Below are positions 30,032 to 39,564 of a DNA stretch of 64,000 nucleotides, piece after piece; position 1 is the stretch's first letter; the number at the start of each line of letters is the position of its first letter. The notes under the pieces were generated by a model, which searched no databases, was not told where the DNA came from, and was given only the letters and a program-made list of their open reading frames with translations. The translations under genes were made by a program, and so were the position numbers. The DNA comes from Acidobacteriota bacterium. Lineage in GTDB: Bacteria > Acidobacteriota > Blastocatellia > Pyrinomonadales > Pyrinomonadaceae. The stretch spans positions 1 through 64,000 of the forward strand of contig QHXI01000078.1 of the NCBI GenBank assembly GCA_003222895.1. Direction: 5' to 3'.

Positions 30032-32164
30032 ATTCGTCTCATTTGCTTCTGTTTACTCTTTCAACCTATTGCCGTCATAGCTCAGCGACGCGCCACGATC
30101 ACCGTTGACATTTCTCATCCGACAAATCGGATCGTTCCATCGCACGCGCTCGGCGCAGCGATCGATGGTCATGAAAAAGGCGTCAACGATCTGCAGCTCA
30201 CACAAACGAATATTCAGGCGATGCTGTCGGCTGGACTCAAGCCGTTAACTTACCGACTGCGCACGGAGTTGGCCGGCGACGTGTGGCATTGGAATCCCGC
30301 CGGGTCGTGGAGCGACGCGCAAAATCGGCAGGGCTATTGGACTTCAGACGCGAAACTCAGCGATCCGATTTCGCTCTCTTATGGTTACAGTTTGCCGCGA
30401 CGGGGCAACACGATCGATCAAGCGACCAACGCGGGATATTCGCGAATTGATGACGGCGACAGGGACACGTTTTGGAAAAGTAATCCTTATCTCGATCGGC
30501 GATTTACCGGTGAAGACAACGCGCTTCATCCGCAATGGATCGTGATCGATTTCCAACGACCGGTCCCCATCAACGCAATTGAGATTCTTTGGGGACAACC
30601 GTTTGCCGAGACGTTTCGCATTGAGTATGGAAATTTCGACGATGTCAGCGACATCGCGCTGAATACGCCGGGCATGTGGAAAGATTTCCCCACGGGCGTC
30701 TTCGCCGGAGGCGTCAGCCGAGCGCCGAAATTCAAAGGCGATAAGTTGCGCGTTTCCGGAAATCCGATAAGAGTGCGTTGGCTTCGCATCGTGATGACGC
30801 AGTCATCCGGCACGAGCGCAGAACCGGCGAATGACGTGCGCGATCGTGTCGGATTTGCAGTGCGGGAACTGTCTGCCGGCGTCGTCGATGCCCGGGGAAA
30901 TTTCCACGATCGGATGCGTCATGGAACTGCTCTACCGAAGCAAACGATCATCTATGTCTCATCGACCGATCCCTGGCATCGTGATTCCGATTTGCATCCG
31001 GATGTCGAGCAAGCCGGTCTGGATCGCATCTATGCGAGCGGCCTCACCAACAACCTGCCGATGCTCTTGCCAACGGGGCTTTTGTACGACACGCCTGAGA
31101 ATGCGGCGAATGAAATTCGCTACCTGCGCGCGCGCGGCTACAAATTCAATCGCGTCGAGTTGGGTGAAGAGCCCGATGGACAATACGTGACGCCCGAAGA
31201 TTTCGGCGCGCTTTACTTGCAGTGGGCCAGCGCGATTCATGCAGTTGATCCAAACGTGAATGTTGGTGGGCCAAGCTTTCAGGAAATTTCTATCGACCAA
31301 GAGGCGAGCAAAGCGAATCGCGGCAACGGCGAATGGATGCGGCGTTTTCTCGATTATTTGAAGCGGCACGGGCGGTCTTCGGATTTTTCGTTCTTCTCGT
31401 TCGAGTGGTATCCGTTCGATGAGGTTTGCGAGGCGACTGCGCCGCAATTGGCGCAAGCGCCGAAACTACTCGACGACGCCTGGAAGGAGATGCAGCACCG
31501 CGGCGTGCCGCGCAATATTCCCTGGATTATTTCGGAATACGGCTATTCGGCATTCGCCGCACGCGCCGAAATCGATATTGAAGGCGCGCTGCTGAACGCA
31601 GACATTGTCGGAAAATTTCTGACGCTGGGCGGTGACCAGGCTTTCTTGTTTGGCTACACTCCCGCCGAAATTTTACGCGAGGTGCCGTGCACCGCAGGAA
31701 ACAATATGCTGTTTTTGATGGATGAAGACGGAAACATTACGCATCGTTTCGCGACTTACTTTGGCGCGCGGCTGCTGACACAGGAATGGCTGGCACCGGG
31801 CGATGAAGTTCACGAAATTTACCCGGCCAGCGCAGACGTGCGCGGTGTAAATGGGAATGAATTGATCACAGCTTACGCCGTTCATCGTCCTGATGGATTG
31901 TGGTCGGTGCTGCTGATTAATAAAGATTCGAAGCGAGCGTTTCCGTTAACTCTCGTGATCAAAAGCAGTGACGGATCGAAGAAAGGATTTGTCGGAGCAG
32001 CAGATGTCTATCAATACTCGCCGCGGCAGTATGCGCTTGGCGGGAGCGGCATGCGGTCTTATCCGATCAGAGCCGACGAGCCTGAACACCGACTGACAAA
32101 CGATGCGTCGCCGGTTTCGCTTCCGCCTTACTCGCTGACGGTTATGCGCGGCAAACTAAAGTGA
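29918..32164 (+). CDS. Secreted glycoside-hydrolase-like protein with F5/8-type (discoidin-like) insert; start uncertain, lies in the repeat element
   Basis: IDDGDRDTFWKSNP...PQWIVIDFQRPVPINAIEILWGQPFAETFRIEYG; YKFNRVELGEEPDGQYVTPEDFGALYLQWASAIHAVDPNVNVGGPSFQ. Confidence 0.7.
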   Translation: MSFSLSLMIGHRPPDRRQTQVCRTSKAPSPLRSAGALQIRLICFCLLFQPIAVIAQRRATITVDISHPTNRIVPSHALGAAIDGHEKGVNDLQLTQTNIQAMLSAGLKPLTYRLRTELAGDVWHWNPAGSWSDAQNRQGYWTSDAKLSDPISLSYGYSLPRRGNTIDQATNAGYSRIDDGDRDTFWKSNPYLDRRFTGEDNALHPQWIVIDFQRPVPINAIEILWGQPFAETFRIEYGNFDDVSDIALNTPGMWKDFPTGVFAGGVSRAPKFKGDKLRVSGNPIRVRWLRIVMTQSSGTSAEPANDVRDRVGFAVRELSAGVVDARGNFHDRMRHGTALPKQTIIYVSSTDPWHRDSDLHPDVEQAGLDRIYASGLTNNLPMLLPTGLLYDTPENAANEIRYLRARGYKFNRVELGEEPDGQYVTPEDFGALYLQWASAIHAVDPNVNVGGPSFQEISIDQEASKANRGNGEWMRRFLDYLKRHGRSSDFSFFSFEWYPFDEVCEATAPQLAQAPKLLDDAWKEMQHRGVPRNIPWIISEYGYSAFAARAEIDIEGALLNADIVGKFLTLGGDQAFLFGYTPAEILREVPCTAGNNMLFLMDEDGNITHRFATYFGARLLTQEWLAPGDEVHEIYPASADVRGVNGNELITAYAVHRPDGLWSVLLINKDSKRAFPLTLVIKSSDGSKKGFVGAADVYQYSPRQYALGGSGMRSYPIRADEPEHRLTNDASPVSLPPYSLTVMRGKLK

Positions 32165-33658
32165 ATCGAATTCACGATCACGAATTGCGGTGGCGACCCG
32201 CTCAATCTCACCAGACATTGCGCGATCGTTGGTTAGGCGCGGGACGTAACGACGAATGATTTCGTGCGCTTGCTTCACGCCTCGTCCGGATTGCAGCGGC
32301 GCGCGATATTCCAAACCCTCGGCAGCTGCGATCAATTCGATCGCGACGACCGTCTCTGTCAGCGCGACGATCGAACGCAGCTTCGTTGCGGCAGTCATAC
32401 CCATCGAAACGTGATCTTCCTTGCCTCCATCGGTGGGCACGTTGTCGATGCTGGCCGGGTGCGCGAGAACTTTCGCCTCGCTTAATAAAGACGCAGCCAC
32501 GATTTGCAGCATCATGAAACCGGAAGCAGCGCCGGGATGTGAGGTCAGAAACGGCGGCAGGTCTTCGTTCGAGTCAGGATTTACGAGTCGATCGATGCGG
32601 CGTTCGGTGATGCTCATCAAGTCGGTCAGCGCCATCGCCGCGTAATCAAACGCGAGAGCGAGCGGCGCGCCGTGAAAGTTTCCGCCTGAGAAAACTTCTC
32701 CGGTTTCGGCGAACACCAAAGGATTGTCTGTCGCGCTGCCTGATTCGATCTCTACGATCTCGCGTGCATGTCGCAGCGCGCCGCGCACCGTGCCGTGAAC
32801 CTGCGGCATGCAGCGCAGCGAGTAGGCATCCTGCACGCGCGGGTCGTTTTCGAGGTGCGACTCGCGAATCTGGCTGTCTTGCAGGAGTGTGCGCAGGTGG
32901 GCCGCGACTTCGATTTGTCCGTGATGTGGCCGCGCCTTGTGTATCCGCTCGTCGAAGGCGACCGGCGTCCCTTTCAAAGCTTCGAGCGTCATCGCGCCCG
33001 CGACATCGGCGAGACGCGTAACACGCTCGGCGCGATGCAAAGCGAGTCCCCCAACGGCGCCCATCGCCTGCGTCCCGTTCAGCAGCGCGATGCCTTCCTT
33101 TGCTTCGAGTTGCAGCGGTTCGATTCCTGCGCGTTCTAGTGCGTCGGCGCTGGGGATTCTTTCGTTTTGATAGAACGCTTCGCCTTCACCAATCACTGCC
33201 AAGGCGAGATGGGCCAGTGGAGCTAGATCGCCGCTGGCTCCCACTGATCCTTTTTCGGGAATCACGGGCGTGACACCGCGCCCGAGCAGCTCGATCAATT
33301 TTTCGATCACGATTGGGCGACAACCGCTGTAACCGAGCGCGAGCACATTCGCGCGCAACAGAAGCATCGCGCGCGCTTCTTCGATCGAAAGCGGCGGACC
33401 AACTCCGCATGAATGACTGCGCACGAGGTTTAGCTGTAGTGCGCGAAGCTCATTCGGTTCGATGCGCATATCGGACAAGCGCCCGAAGCCAGTGTTCACG
33501 CCGTAAACGGTGCGACCTTCATCGACGATTTGTTCGACGACGCGGCGCGATCGCTCGACGCGTTCACGAGCGGCTGGTGAAAGCGCGACTTGCTCGCTCC
33601 CGAGGGCTACCGTTGCGATTTCTGTTAGCGAGAGTCTTTGACCGTTAAGTTCCAACAT
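32156..33658 (-). CDS. hutH: Histidine ammonia-lyase
   Basis: YGVNTGFGRLSD; GSVGASGDLAPLAHLALAVIGEGEA; TDNPLVFAETGEVFSGGNFHG. Confidence 0.97.
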   Translation of the reverse strand: MLELNGQRLSLTEIATVALGSEQVALSPAARERVERSRRVVEQIVDEGRTVYGVNTGFGRLSDMRIEPNELRALQLNLVRSHSCGVGPPLSIEEARAMLLLRANVLALGYSGCRPIVIEKLIELLGRGVTPVIPEKGSVGASGDLAPLAHLALAVIGEGEAFYQNERIPSADALERAGIEPLQLEAKEGIALLNGTQAMGAVGGLALHRAERVTRLADVAGAMTLEALKGTPVAFDERIHKARPHHGQIEVAAHLRTLLQDSQIRESHLENDPRVQDAYSLRCMPQVHGTVRGALRHAREIVEIESGSATDNPLVFAETGEVFSGGNFHGAPLALAFDYAAMALTDLMSITERRIDRLVNPDSNEDLPPFLTSHPGAASGFMMLQIVAASLLSEAKVLAHPASIDNVPTDGGKEDHVSMGMTAATKLRSIVALTETVVAIELIAAAEGLEYRAPLQSGRGVKQAHEIIRRYVPRLTNDRAMSGEIERVATAIRDREFDSL

Positions 33659-33721
33659 GAATTAGCAAGCAATGAGCGGGTAAGCAGTAAGCAGTTGGCC
33701 GGGACTGCGATTGCTCGCAGC

Positions 33722-34810
33722 TCATTTCAGAATGCGATCGGGCAATTCAGTAGTGTGGCTGCGGCGATCGGGCGTCTCAGATGTGTGAATCCTGCGATCG
33801 GGCGTTTGGGTCATATCGATCTTTCGAAATTCGCCGGCGCCACCGCGCAAACGATGGCGTGCGCGCTTAGCGCGTCGCACCGTCGCTTTCGTTCCCGATG
33901 AAGCCGCGCGTGTCCAACTCGACACGCGTTGCAACGGGTGCAAAGAGAATTGATGGCGGGGTAAGACTTCGCCGGTCGCTTCGCGCAGACGGATTGTTCC
34001 CACCGCAAAGATGAACAAGGCGGCATTGAAAATAAAGCCGACCAGAAAAACCGCCCAGCCGGGAACTAATCCAACCTGTGCGCGCGAAATGAACTCGTCA
34101 AAGCTTTGGGCCAGCGTCGGGTATAGATAAACCTTCAGATTCCAACTCAATGCCAGCAAGGCAAACAACCAAATATAATTTCGCCGCAGACGCCGGCCGA
34201 TCGCTTCCCAAACACTAATCGTAAAATGCGGAGTCAGCAGATCCGACGCGAGATGCGACGCCCAGTCCCGATCGCGCGGGACACTTTCAGGCGCGAGCAT
34301 CGGGGCGAGATATCCGGTTTCGATGACGCGCACGCGGCTCGACCAAATTTCGTAATAGCGATAGCGCCGCGCTTCCATTACCAAAAACACTGCCACCAAA
34401 ATCGAATCGACGGGAATCACGAAATGTGGCGTGGTGGATGAACTGAACGCGAAGGACAACATCGCACCTGCGCTGAGTACCGCCCAGTTTGTTGTCGTGT
34501 CCAGGCGGTTGCGCCAGGTGTTAGAACGCTGCACCTCGCCGCGATAGAAGTGGGCCATCGCAGTATTGAACTCGGCCGGCGAAAATTTTCGCCCGGCCTC
34601 AATCGGCTTGTCGGCAGTGACTGTTTCGTGAATTGGGGAGACCGGACGCAACCGATTTGTAGTTCGCTCTGCTGAAAAACTCGACATGGAATTGTCGCGG
34701 CTGGGGCTCGCGGGCGGCCGGCGCATGCGGGCGGTGACCTGGGACTCGTGAATGCTCTCGCGGCGAAGTTGGGCCGTATCGGTTTGAGTTGGTTCCGTCT
34801 TTATCGCCAT
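33722..34810 (-). CDS. DUF2270-like membrane protein with C-terminal 10-aa repeats
   Basis: AMAHFYRGEVQRSNTWRNRLDTTTNWAVLSAGAMLSFAFSS; C-terminus TPDRRIHTSE TPDRRSHTTE LPDRILK. Confidence 0.7.
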   Translation of the reverse strand: MAIKTEPTQTDTAQLRRESIHESQVTARMRRPPASPSRDNSMSSFSAERTTNRLRPVSPIHETVTADKPIEAGRKFSPAEFNTAMAHFYRGEVQRSNTWRNRLDTTTNWAVLSAGAMLSFAFSSSTTPHFVIPVDSILVAVFLVMEARRYRYYEIWSSRVRVIETGYLAPMLAPESVPRDRDWASHLASDLLTPHFTISVWEAIGRRLRRNYIWLFALLALSWNLKVYLYPTLAQSFDEFISRAQVGLVPGWAVFLVGFIFNAALFIFAVGTIRLREATGEVLPRHQFSLHPLQRVSSWTRAASSGTKATVRRAKRARHRLRGGAGEFRKIDMTQTPDRRIHTSETPDRRSHTTELPDRILK

Positions 34811-34954
34811 GTTGGACCGCAAAGTGCGAGTGTGGGTTAGCTCGCGGACCGCGCGAGATAATATCACGGATTGCGAGTTGATGGCCCAGAGAACCCTTGG
34901 GAACGGCATCCTTGACAGTGATTTTTTCGAAACCTATAGTTTGAGTTTCGCTTT

Positions 34955-35437
34955 TTGAAGAGAATGTTTGCTGTGCAAGCCGCATCATCGAAAGAGCACG
35001 AGTGTTGGATGCGCGAGGCATTACGGGCAGCTCGCGAAGCACGGGAGCGCGATGAAGTTCCGATTGGAACGTGCATCGTCATCGGCGATCAGGTCGCAAT
35101 TGCCGGCAATCGCACGCGCACCGATTGCGATCCGACGGCCCATGCAGAGATAGTGGCGTTGCGCGAAGCTGCCAGGAAAGTTGGCAATTACCGGCTGGCT
35201 GACGCGGTCGTTTATTCAACGATTGAGCCGTGCGCGATGTGCGCCGGAGCATTGATTCAGGCGAGAGTTCGCTTGCTGGTGTACGGCGCGACGGACGAAA
35301 AAGCCGGCGCAGTCGAATCTCATTTCGGCATCTGCGACGCGCCTCATTTGAATCATCGGGTTGAAGTCCTCAAAGGCGTTCTGGATTCAGAGTGCCGCGA
35401 GTTGATGCAGCAGTTCTTTCTAGCACGAAGAGGTTAG
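34955..35437 (+). CDS. tadA: tRNA adenosine deaminase
   Basis: DPTAHAEIVALREAARK; YSTIEPCAMCAGALIQARVRLLVYGA. Confidence 0.94.
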   Translation: MKRMFAVQAASSKEHECWMREALRAAREARERDEVPIGTCIVIGDQVAIAGNRTRTDCDPTAHAEIVALREAARKVGNYRLADAVVYSTIEPCAMCAGALIQARVRLLVYGATDEKAGAVESHFGICDAPHLNHRVEVLKGVLDSECRELMQQFFLARRG

Positions 35438-35494
35438 AGATTAGAGGCTAGAGGTTAGTGCGTTTTCTAACCTCCAATCTCTGACATCTAACAT
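35434..35494. repeat. Heptad array: (T/C)TAG cores at 35434/41/48/55 facing CTAACCT CCAATCT CTGACAT CTAACAT
   Basis: Exact 7-nt phase in both arms; the tadA stop codon lies in the first unit. Confidence 0.85.
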
Positions 35495-35507
35495 CTGTTT
35501 TTATTGC

Positions 35508-35597
<90 letters not shown>

Positions 35598-35601
35598 TGT
35601 C

Positions 35602-35705
35602 ATTGCCGATTGCCAATTGATGATTGCCGATTGGCTCGTTATAAGAAACGCGCTCGCGTCTGAACTGATCAATCGGCAATTGGCAATCGAAAATCGGCAA
35701 TCTCT
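35602..35705. repeat. Heptad array between tRNA-Ser genes: ATTGCCG ATTGCCA ATTGATG ATTGCCG ATTGGCT facing AATCGGC AATTGGC AATCGAA AATCGGC AATCTCT
   Basis: Five units per arm in exact 7-nt phase. Confidence 0.9.
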
Positions 35706-35707
35706 TG

Positions 35708-35797
35708 GGAGAGGTGCAAGAGTGGTTGAATTGGCAGCACTGGAAATGCTGTGAACGGGGAACCGTTCCGTGGGTTCGAATCCCACCCTCTCCGCCA
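35708..35797 (+). tRNA. tRNA-Ser(GGA)
   Basis: GGAGAGG/CCTCTCC acceptor; anticodon loop CTGGAAA; long variable arm; encoded CCA. Confidence 0.93.
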
Positions 35798-35907
35798 TTA
35801 AATGCAGAAGTCAGAGATCAGAGGTTAGTCACGGGCGGTCTGCCATTTCGACGTCCTACTTATTTCAAGTTCTCCATTTAAGAAAAACTCAAAAGGATCG
35901 CAGATAA

Positions 35908-36444
35908 ATGAAATCAACCGTGACGTTAAGAACCCTTTCCTTTGCTTTGCTGGTGACAGTTTGTGTTGCGTTCGTTGGCGTGACAACTTCAGCTCAAAGA
36001 CGCCGCCGTCCGCCCGCAAAACCTGCGAAGCATCTTACTATTTGTGGCAACCCTAATGTCTCGTGCGTGACGTCGCTTACCTTCGAGCCCTATGCTCTGC
36101 CCTTTCAGATGCCGCCGAGTTCGGTGATCTACGACACTGAATTTTTCTACGCTGTGATCCTCAAGACGGTTTCTACAGCCAATAATAACTGCGACAATTA
36201 CATTCCTGAGCCGGAGAGACTCGTAGCCCAGACGTTGTTTCCCAATCAAAAGGTTTTCGCGTCGCGCTGCGCTGCGCCCGGCGAAGTGTCGTATTCAGAC
36301 ACAAACCCCAATACGAATTTCCTGGCGGTGTATGCCGGAGCAACGCTGGCCGACGCGAATCGAATGCTCGCGACTGTGCTGGCAACGAGAAAATTTTCCG
36401 GCGCAAACATCCGCCGCATGCGGGCGACGATTAACGGAACGTAA
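35908..36444 (+). CDS. Hypothetical secreted protein
   Basis: Signal peptide MKSTVTLRTLSFALLVTVCVAFVGVTTSAQ; 178-aa ORF. Confidence 0.55.
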   Translation: MKSTVTLRTLSFALLVTVCVAFVGVTTSAQRRRRPPAKPAKHLTICGNPNVSCVTSLTFEPYALPFQMPPSSVIYDTEFFYAVILKTVSTANNNCDNYIPEPERLVAQTLFPNQKVFASRCAAPGEVSYSDTNPNTNFLAVYAGATLADANRMLATVLATRKFSGANIRRMRATINGT

Positions 36445-36538
36445 AAAACGAGTTTGGTCCTTTGTATTTTCTTTCCGTGTTCATCAAGGCGCGTCGCATT
36501 CACTTCAACACCAAAGCACGAAGTAAAAAGCACGCTTC

Positions 36539-36573
36539 CAATCGACAATTGGCAATAGGGAATCTACAATGAC
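36539..36573 (+). repeat. Heptad array CAATCGA CAATTGG CAATAGG GAATCTA CAATGAC
   Basis: AAT cores at 36540/47/54/61/68. Confidence 0.85.
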
Positions 36574-36577
36574 TTAT

Positions 36578-36681
36578 CAGACTTCGGGCTCCGCACAACG
36601 TAGGTTCGGTGAACCCCGCCAGGCCGGGAACGGAGCAACGGTAGCCAGTGCCGCGTGTGTTGCGGGTAAGTCCGGAGTCTG
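36578..36681 (+). ncRNA. ffs: Signal recognition particle RNA, small bacterial type
   Basis: GGTGAACCCCGCCAGGCCGGGAACGGAGCAACGGTAG core; CAGACT/AGTCTG closing stem; directly upstream of dnaX. Confidence 0.87.
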
Positions 36682-36690
36682 ACTCTTCTT

Positions 36691-36756
36691 GATTTGCGAT
36701 TAACTCATGGACTGGCGCTTTCAAATTGAAAATCGGCAATCGCAAATCTAAAATGA
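36691..36756 (+). repeat. Heptad arrays GATTTGC GATTAAC and CAAATTG AAAATCG GCAATCG CAAATCT AAAATGA
   Basis: AAT cores at 36724/31/38/45/52; ends 4 bp before the dnaX ATG. Confidence 0.85.
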
Positions 36757-36760
36757 CAAC

Positions 36761-38521
36761 ATGTCCTACCAGGTAATCGCGCGCAAGTGGCGCCCACAAA
36801 AATTCGAGGACGTAACCGGCCAGGAAATTCTGACGCGGACGCTGCAGAACTCGATCGCGCACGATCGTTTGCATCACGCGTATCTCTTTTCCGGCGCGCG
36901 CGGAGTTGGCAAGACGACGACGGCGCGGCTGGTTGCACGCGCGCTGAACTGTCATAAGTTCGATAAGCCCACGGCGACGCCCTGCGCGCCGATCGACGAT
37001 AAAGCCTGCGCTTCATGTCGCGAGATCGCCGAAGGACGATCGATGGACGTGCTTGAGATTGACGCCGCGTCGCACACTCAGGTTGAGAATGTGCGCGAAG
37101 TAATCATCGCCGGTATCAACATCAAACCTGCGCGCGATCGCTACAAGGTGTTCATCATCGACGAAGTTCACATGTTGTCGGGTCACTCGTTCAATGCACT
37201 GCTAAAGACGATCGAGGAGCCGCCCAGCGACGTCGTCTTTATTATGGCCACGACCGACGAGCACAAAGTTCCTGAGACGATCACTTCGCGTTGCCAGCTT
37301 TTTGAATTTCGCACGATCGCGACCGCGAAGATTGCCGAGCGCCTGCAAGAGATTGCTAAAGCAGAAGAGATCTCGATTTCAAAAGAAGCAATTCGCGAAA
37401 TCGCGCGCGCCGGTGACGGCTCGATGCGCGACGCGCAGTCGGCCTTCGATCAAGTCATCAGCTACGCCGGCGAGAAGATTGAAACGGAAGACGTCGAAAA
37501 GGCGCTGGGGATCGCCGGCGCAGACGTTCTGGCGCGAGTCATCAACGGCATCGCCGAAAACAAACCGGCCGACGCCCTGGCGATCGTCGACGATCTGGTG
37601 ATGCGCGGCCACAACCTGCGTAACTTCTGTCGCGACGTGTTGGGCCATCTGCGCGATTTGCTGGTGGTGAAAGTTTCCGGGGATGCGAAGCTGCTCGATT
37701 CATCGTCGGCGCAAACTGATGAGTTGAAGAAACAAGCATCGCTGTTTTCCGAATCGGATTTAGTTCGCTTCTTCCATTCACTGGCGGAAACCGAAGCGAG
37801 CTTGAAAGACGCTGCCAACCCGCGTTACCAGGTCGAGGTTGGCCTGGTGAAATTGATGGAGATGCGGCGGCTTGCTTCGTTGAGCGATCTCGTCGCGCGC
37901 CTTGCTGAATTGGAGAGCGCCTTACGCACCGGCCGGCCACCTGCCGAGCGAAGCAGTCCGGAATCAACTCCGGCCCCAGGTTCGAGCACCTCAGGTTCGC
38001 GCCCGGCAACACGCGGCAGTTCGCGGAGCGCAAACGCTGGTGAACTCATAAACGTGAGCAGCAGTGAACCGGTTGAAGAAGCGACTGGAGTCGTTCAGTC
38101 ATCCGCACCAGCCGTCGCCGCATCAACTTCGGCCAGTGGCTCGCTCGTGGATCAAATCAAAGCTGAACTCGAGAAGCGCAAGAAAAAACTTCTTATCGTG
38201 GCGGTTGACGCTGCGTCACGCATGGAACTCGAAGGCGATGAGCTGCTGATTGAATTCGCATCTGGTACGAAGCATTCGCGCGATACGCTGGCGAAGCCTG
38301 ATAACGCAAAGATTCTGCGCGAAGCGTGCGCCGCAGTTTGCGGACGTGAAGTTGGGATTCGATTTACGATTCGCGACGGCGAGGATGACGCACCATCTGC
38401 ACCCGAAGAAGATCAGCGTCGTGCGAAACAACGGGCGCGCCAGACCGCGGCGCAAAATCCGTCCGTGCAACAGGTCCTGCGCGCTTTCGGCGGCGAGATC
38501 GTCGACGTCAAGACCAATTGA
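36761..38521 (+). CDS. dnaX: DNA polymerase III gamma/tau subunit
   Basis: YQVIARKWRPQKFEDVTGQE; FSGARGVGKTTTARLVARALNC; FIIDEVHMLSGHSFNALLKTIEEPP. Confidence 0.97.
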   Translation: MSYQVIARKWRPQKFEDVTGQEILTRTLQNSIAHDRLHHAYLFSGARGVGKTTTARLVARALNCHKFDKPTATPCAPIDDKACASCREIAEGRSMDVLEIDAASHTQVENVREVIIAGINIKPARDRYKVFIIDEVHMLSGHSFNALLKTIEEPPSDVVFIMATTDEHKVPETITSRCQLFEFRTIATAKIAERLQEIAKAEEISISKEAIREIARAGDGSMRDAQSAFDQVISYAGEKIETEDVEKALGIAGADVLARVINGIAENKPADALAIVDDLVMRGHNLRNFCRDVLGHLRDLLVVKVSGDAKLLDSSSAQTDELKKQASLFSESDLVRFFHSLAETEASLKDAANPRYQVEVGLVKLMEMRRLASLSDLVARLAELESALRTGRPPAERSSPESTPAPGSSTSGSRPATRGSSRSANAGELINVSSSEPVEEATGVVQSSAPAVAASTSASGSLVDQIKAELEKRKKKLLIVAVDAASRMELEGDELLIEFASGTKHSRDTLAKPDNAKILREACAAVCGREVGIRFTIRDGEDDAPSAPEEDQRRAKQRARQTAAQNPSVQQVLRAFGGEIVDVKTN

Positions 38522-38525
38522 GAAT

Positions 38526-39416
38526 TTATTCGGCCTCCTTGCCAGCCCCGCGCGCAACTCTCAAAAAAGCCCTGGCCGCGTGCGACAGCGTCGCGCCCCT
38601 TCGATAGATTAAGTGCAGTCGCCGCTCGAGCTTCATTTCTCGCACCACCAATCCCACCAGCTGCTTTCGTTCGATCTCGATCTGGGCCGCGAGCCGCGGC
38701 ACCAGCGCCACGCCGATGCCTTGCTCAACCAAGCGCTTGATCGATTCGATCGTTGGCATCTCCATCGAAATGTTCAGCGGCGTGCGATGCTTTTCGAAAG
38801 TGCGAATAACTTTCTCGCGGTAGGGCGAAGGAACGTTGTGAGCGATGAACGCTTCAGCGCCGAGTTCCCGTACGGACACGATCTTGTTCGCCGCGAGCGG
38901 ATGGTTCGGCGCCACGATCAAAGCTATTTCGTCGGCCACGAGCGACAGAGACTTAATCGCAGGATCGCTGGGCTTGAAAGTGACGATGCCGATCTCTACG
39001 CCGCGGCCAATGATTTCGCTCGGGATGCGGCTGGCCAGGGCGCGCCTCACTTCAATCTTGATGTGTGGATGGCGCGCGCGAAAGATCGGAATCAGCGGCA
39101 ACAACGACATGACTGTGTATTCGTTTGCGCCGAGTGAGAGCTTGCCGCGAGTCAAATCGCGCAGCTCGCGAATCGCGGAATGCGCGTGATGCCGAAGATT
39201 CAGCATCTGCTGCGAAAAGTCGAGTAAAACGCGGCCGGCCGCGGTTAAGGTTCCGTCTTTTGAAGAGCGATCGAACAGAGGCTCGCCCAGTTCCAACTCG
39301 AGGCGACGGATCGCCTGGCTCACCGCCGGCTGGGTGCGATGCAGACTCTCGGCAGCGCGCGAAAAACTCTTTTCCCGCGCCACCGCCAAAAACACTTCCA
39401 ACTGATTAATATCCAT
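38526..39416 (-). CDS. LysR-family transcriptional regulator, divergent from leuA
   Basis: MDINQLEVFLAVAREKSFSRAAESLHRTQPAVSQAIRRLELELGEPLFDRSS. Confidence 0.94.
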   Translation of the reverse strand: MDINQLEVFLAVAREKSFSRAAESLHRTQPAVSQAIRRLELELGEPLFDRSSKDGTLTAAGRVLLDFSQQMLNLRHHAHSAIRELRDLTRGKLSLGANEYTVMSLLPLIPIFRARHPHIKIEVRRALASRIPSEIIGRGVEIGIVTFKPSDPAIKSLSLVADEIALIVAPNHPLAANKIVSVRELGAEAFIAHNVPSPYREKVIRTFEKHRTPLNISMEMPTIESIKRLVEQGIGVALVPRLAAQIEIERKQLVGLVVREMKLERRLHLIYRRGATLSHAARAFLRVARGAGKEAE

Positions 39417-39564
39417 TCGCGGATTCGCCTCGAAAGTTATGACCTGTGACGGGCGCGCTTATAGTATCAGGCTCGGTTATCTTTTCATAGAAATTATAAC
39501 TTTGACTTTTGCGCCGCCAATTCTTAAGCTGTCCACTTTTCAGTGAGAGCCGGGAGGCCCATGA

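Noticed and set aside
36500-36955. 151-aa minus-strand ORF
   Set aside because: Covers the SRP RNA, heptad arrays and dnaX 5' end in antisense; looks spurious.
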